A stretch of DNA of 64,000 nucleotides from Antedon mediterranea (Eukaryota > Echinodermata > Crinoidea > Comatulida > Antedonidae), in the NCBI RefSeq assembly GCF_964355755.1, contig NC_092679.1:5210001-5274000 (forward strand). The letters are read 5' to 3'. Numbering within the stretch: the first letter of the stretch is position 1; the number at the start of each line of letters is the position of its first letter. The translations under genes and the position numbers were made by a program. This document shows positions 60,401 to 64,000 of this stretch, piece by piece. The notes beneath the pieces are model-generated. The model was not told the origin of the DNA. It saw only the letters and a list, made by a program, of their open reading frames with translations, and did no database searches.

Positions 60401-62655
60401 TTGTAAATATTTAAAACAAACTAAAAAATGTATGAAAAACATTCAAAGAATAATTGCTGTTAACATATTACCGTATGCCTAATGATATGGGTTTGAAATT
60501 GTTCCTGGAACAACATAACCTGTATAATAAAAAATGAACTGTAGCAAAGGAGTATAAAACAACATAACAACGTTTACTGATTCGGACAAAAATGCGTAAT
60601 ATTTTGTTTTCAGTATATTATCAATTATCAACGCATTTTAGTGGTGTTTGATTGATTCACAAAATAACAGATAGGTTTAATTCATTATTTATGTTCGTGA
60701 TGATTTGTGCGTGTGTCACTGTTTTTGTTTGAGTAGATCCTTACGGAGCCCGATGCTGTATTACTTTCATTGACCTAATAATTGACTTATCAACAGAAAT
60801 ATTTTCCATTTCTTGTTTACTACAGTAAACATCTGTTGTCTGAGAAGTCAAAATGTGGCAACAAATTATCTTTTGCAGGTGAGGATGCGTTGTTATGATT
60901 GTAAACCTACAGGAATTATCAGCACATTTTCTATCAGACAGAAATAAAGAATGTATATAATATGTAATTTGTTTAAAATGTACACAATGTTATAACATAA
61001 GTGTTAGTTTCATGATAGTCTTGACGAATCATTCTAAAAAAAATATTTAAATCTCATGAATTTGGAACAAAATTATTATTTAAAACAATGATAAGGTAAA
61101 CGAATCAACTGGAATATGCTGACAGATTGAAAATCAATATTGTATTATTCATTTCATTTCAAAGACCTTACGAATAAGAAATAGAACATTAATTTATAAC
61201 AAGCCCAACATGTTCTTTTTAACGAATACAAAAGTTTACATAAATTCCATGCTTTCAAAAATTGTTCTTAAAATATTACTATTTTTGGTAAATATATTAA
61301 TTAAAATAGTAAATATATGGATTTTTTCTATAAAAAGATTGGTATTATACACCAATAATACCAGTCTTATCAATTTTGTTTTATAAATAGACCTATTATC
61401 AACAACTTATATTGTGTACAATTTCCTAACACGGCGTTGGATCTTGTTTCACTACGTTGGTTTTAAAAATAGTTTACAACTCAGATTTCATTTCACTCTT
61501 TTTTTATTTTTATAAGAATCTGAAATAAATTCCAAAACAGCCCATTAATACTTAATACTTGTTTTAATAAACACAGGTGTTACAACTGGTATTCTTGATT
61601 TGTGAAATTGGGACCCATGCGGCATTCTTTAGGCCTACTGCATTTTCAAACACCCCATCTATACTTTTCTGCCATTAGAGTCTACGGAATTCTGCTCGAT
61701 TTTCCCCACTCTACTCATTTTCGCGAACATATTTTGACGTATTACAACAGGGAATTTATTTAAAATAGTGAAAAAAAAAAAAACACACTGCTTATGAGTA
61801 GGTAATATAGGTCTAACTTCTACAAAATAACCAATATTTTTATTGTATGTATTGTCCAAATGTTCATAAATGAAGACAAACATTTTCTGTTTTGTCTCAT
61901 GCCTATTACTTGCTCCTGACAAGATGAAATGTAAATCGTACTTTTTAAGAACTTTTGCAGAATAAATATTATTATTATTAAATGCCATCTGAACAGAACG
62001 ATAGTTATTGATAGAAAATTGATATTTTTAAGACTTTTATACATTTTTGTTAAATTGGTAGACGATGACAATAAAATGGTTTCAGATAGCGACTTCAATC
62101 AACTGAATATTTTTCTAGGTCGGGTTGTTGTACCTTGTAAACAGTGAGAAAATTTTGGGTCGATCTTCAGACGCCGTCTGATTCTCATAACTTATTGAAT
62201 TATATAAATCAATTATAACTGATATTTTAAACTGGCAATGATTTGATACCAAAACAATTCGCAAACGATTTAATTTACTTTTTTACACAAGTGTAAATTG
62301 TAATGCACCGCAACACAAATAAACCTATCAAAAGGCTTAACAAGAAATACCAATAATTGTTGTTTATGACAATTAGAAACGGGAACATTTCACTGTTGGG
62401 ATTTGTTATTTATGGAAGTTTTAAAAACTGGCAGAGGTGTCAACTAGCGGGACAAGTATACTGTACCAAAAATTGTAAAGAGAAAATCCAGACGGGTATA
62501 GCACCTGTCTTGTATTGAATCCATCACTGTTATTGCAATCAAACGTCAACTCAACGCGTCAATCATAAAAATAATGACAAAACAATTGGTAGTTATTTTT
62601 GAAATAATTGTGGAAAACGCATGTTGAGTTTGCATTCGCTACGCGTTTGCGCTAA
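57441..62655. other. Intergenic, no gene seen
   Basis: AT-rich non-coding DNA. Apart from the 94 bp duplication at 58081, nothing was found that could be a gene, RNA or large transposon. Confidence 0.45.
58081..58275 (+). repeat. About 94 bp tandem duplication
   Basis: ACAATTTGTACTGTA starts at 58081 and again at 58175. Both copies continue with GTAAGCCTACT, ACTTCCATTTTT, GATGATGTCAAAT and TTATTTATTTTTCTCA, with small indels between them. Confidence 0.82.
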
Positions 62656-62814
62656 ACCTCTGTCTACACTATCAAACTAGTTTGACAAAAAAGTGTGACG
62701 TGCCCAAATACGGTAGTGATATGTCCAAATATGGTATTAATATGACATCATCATGTTCATATATGGGCACATCACATTTTGTTGTCACATAAAGTTTGCT
62801 AGCGTAGACAGGGC
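62656..62814. mobile_element. Foldback MITE with CTGTCTAC termini
   Basis: The left end CTCTGTCTACACTATCAAAC and right end GCTAGCGTAGACAGGGC are imperfect inverted repeats, continuing inward (TTTGACAAAAAAGTGTGACG versus CACATTTTGTTGTCAC). The flanks read TAA on the left and TTA on the right. It is about 159 bp and non-coding. Confidence 0.65.
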
Positions 62815-64000
62815 TTTAGGCAAGATTTGACTAAATAAGTGCAACGAATCTTCCACTGAAAAAGCAGTAGCTTTTGACAGATCAGTCGGTTTTTATAGCA
62901 CAAGGGCAATGGAGATAATTTCTTCATGATTAAACAATGTTATTATCTAATCAGTTTTATATTTACCCTTTCTTTTATAATTAATAAGTTTCATCACTCT
63001 TTCCTGGTTTCACAGTGTAACCCCATGGAATATTAGGATAGGAACTAGGACGAAAACGTTTAGTGTATGTACTCCTCAAACTTTCATTCCTTTGCTAAAT
63101 AAGTTGTTCGTTTATTACTTATTATTTAAACTTTCCTAATATCTGTTAAAAACTTTGCTACCGGTACTAATGGTATTCAAATCACAGATATACTAAATTA
63201 AATTTTAAAAGTATGTATAACCCCAAAAACCATCTTTAATTCGGTTATTAATGTTCGCGCGTTAGAAAAAATGGTATTATCAAATAATTTGATTTATTAT
63301 TATTGCAGAATATTCAACATATACTGTTCAATGTCTTTTAAAGTACAACCAATTCATTGTAAAAGTAAACGACATAGCAAGGCGCCTAGCTGTTAGTCAG
63401 ATGTCCGTCAATCTCAATATCAGGAAATCTAAACCTAGGATTTCAAGCCTTGTTTTGGCATCTTTTACGTTCTGCACAAATGTGTGTACTATTTGGAAGC
63501 AGTCAAGACGCGTTGATATCTTTTAAATAATTATAGATACTTTTAAGTCATCGTTTCAACACCAAAAACGGAAACAGAACTTCTTCTTTTGAGAGAAACC
63601 AGATATATTCTATTGCTGCATTTCCAGTTACAAGTAATTAAATAGTAATTCTTTTGTGCGCGTGTTATTGGAATCATCAAACAAACTGAAAATATCTTTA
63701 AATAAAAAAAAAGTATTTGTCCAGAACCACAAAGAAAATAACACTATACTTATAATTATCATAACCTTTACAATTACAATTATTTATGATTATTTTATAG
63801 TAATCATTCATAATAGTATTTTAACTTGAATAATAATCAAGTATTAAAAGAATACAAGATTTAATATTAATAAAATAAAAGAAAGAACAATATGAAAATC
63901 GCCTACACTAACGAAAATACAGTAAATTAACAAATACTTTGTTTGATTTATTCTGATAAAAATGAGCAGTAAAATTAAACTAATTGAATCAGGATAGCCA
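62815..64000. other. Intergenic to the end of the window
   Basis: AT-rich. No reading frame, repeat or RNA gene is supported. Confidence 0.5.

Noticed and set aside
1-64000. CRISPR arrays, prokaryotic operons, phage or viral genes
   Set aside because: The tandem arrays lack repeat-spacer structure, the only long genes are a spliced homeobox gene and a LINE, and no virus-like ORF was seen.

Overview
The window reads as AT-rich intergenic DNA from an animal genome, probably a marine deuterostome and most likely an echinoderm. The evidence is a spliced Six3/6-class homeobox gene, large non-coding flanks, many short inverted-repeat transposons, and very frequent copies of the octamer TAGGCCTA. 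The species assignment is an inference.

Only one host gene is supported. It is a two-exon Six3/6 (Optix-class) transcription factor on the + strand, with exon 1 at 10642-11327 (complete SIX domain and homeodomain), a 4.1 kb intron, and exon 2 at 15451-15619 (55 C-terminal residues). The spliced protein is 284 aa. The rest of the window, about 10 kb upstream and 48 kb downstream, looks like the regulatory desert usual around developmental transcription factors.

The second coding unit is a LINE (L1/Tx1-type) at about 43480-48236. It is bounded by a 12-14 bp target-site duplication that can be read directly. It carries an almost intact ORF2 (endonuclease, reverse transcriptase, C-terminal zinc knuckle) broken by a single in-frame TAG. 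A polyadenylation signal, a small hairpin and an A-tract close its 3' end. It has no ORF1 apart from a possible 20-codon tail, as expected for a 5'-truncated copy.

Non-autonomous elements fill much of the rest: a TTAA-flanked family (three copies), a TAA-flanked family with long inverted repeats (two good copies and one decayed), a foldback at 52.1 kb, a CTGTCTAC-ended element at 62.7 kb, and two elements bordered by (TA)n tracts at 9.6-10.0 kb. One of those two recurs at 22, 41 and 51.8 kb, and at 22 kb an internal 48 bp unit has expanded to eight copies. There are also several local tandem duplications, a 19 bp satellite-like array, and a cluster of sites resembling the CTCF core. I did not find CRISPR arrays, rRNA or tRNA genes, or a convincing novel multigene system.
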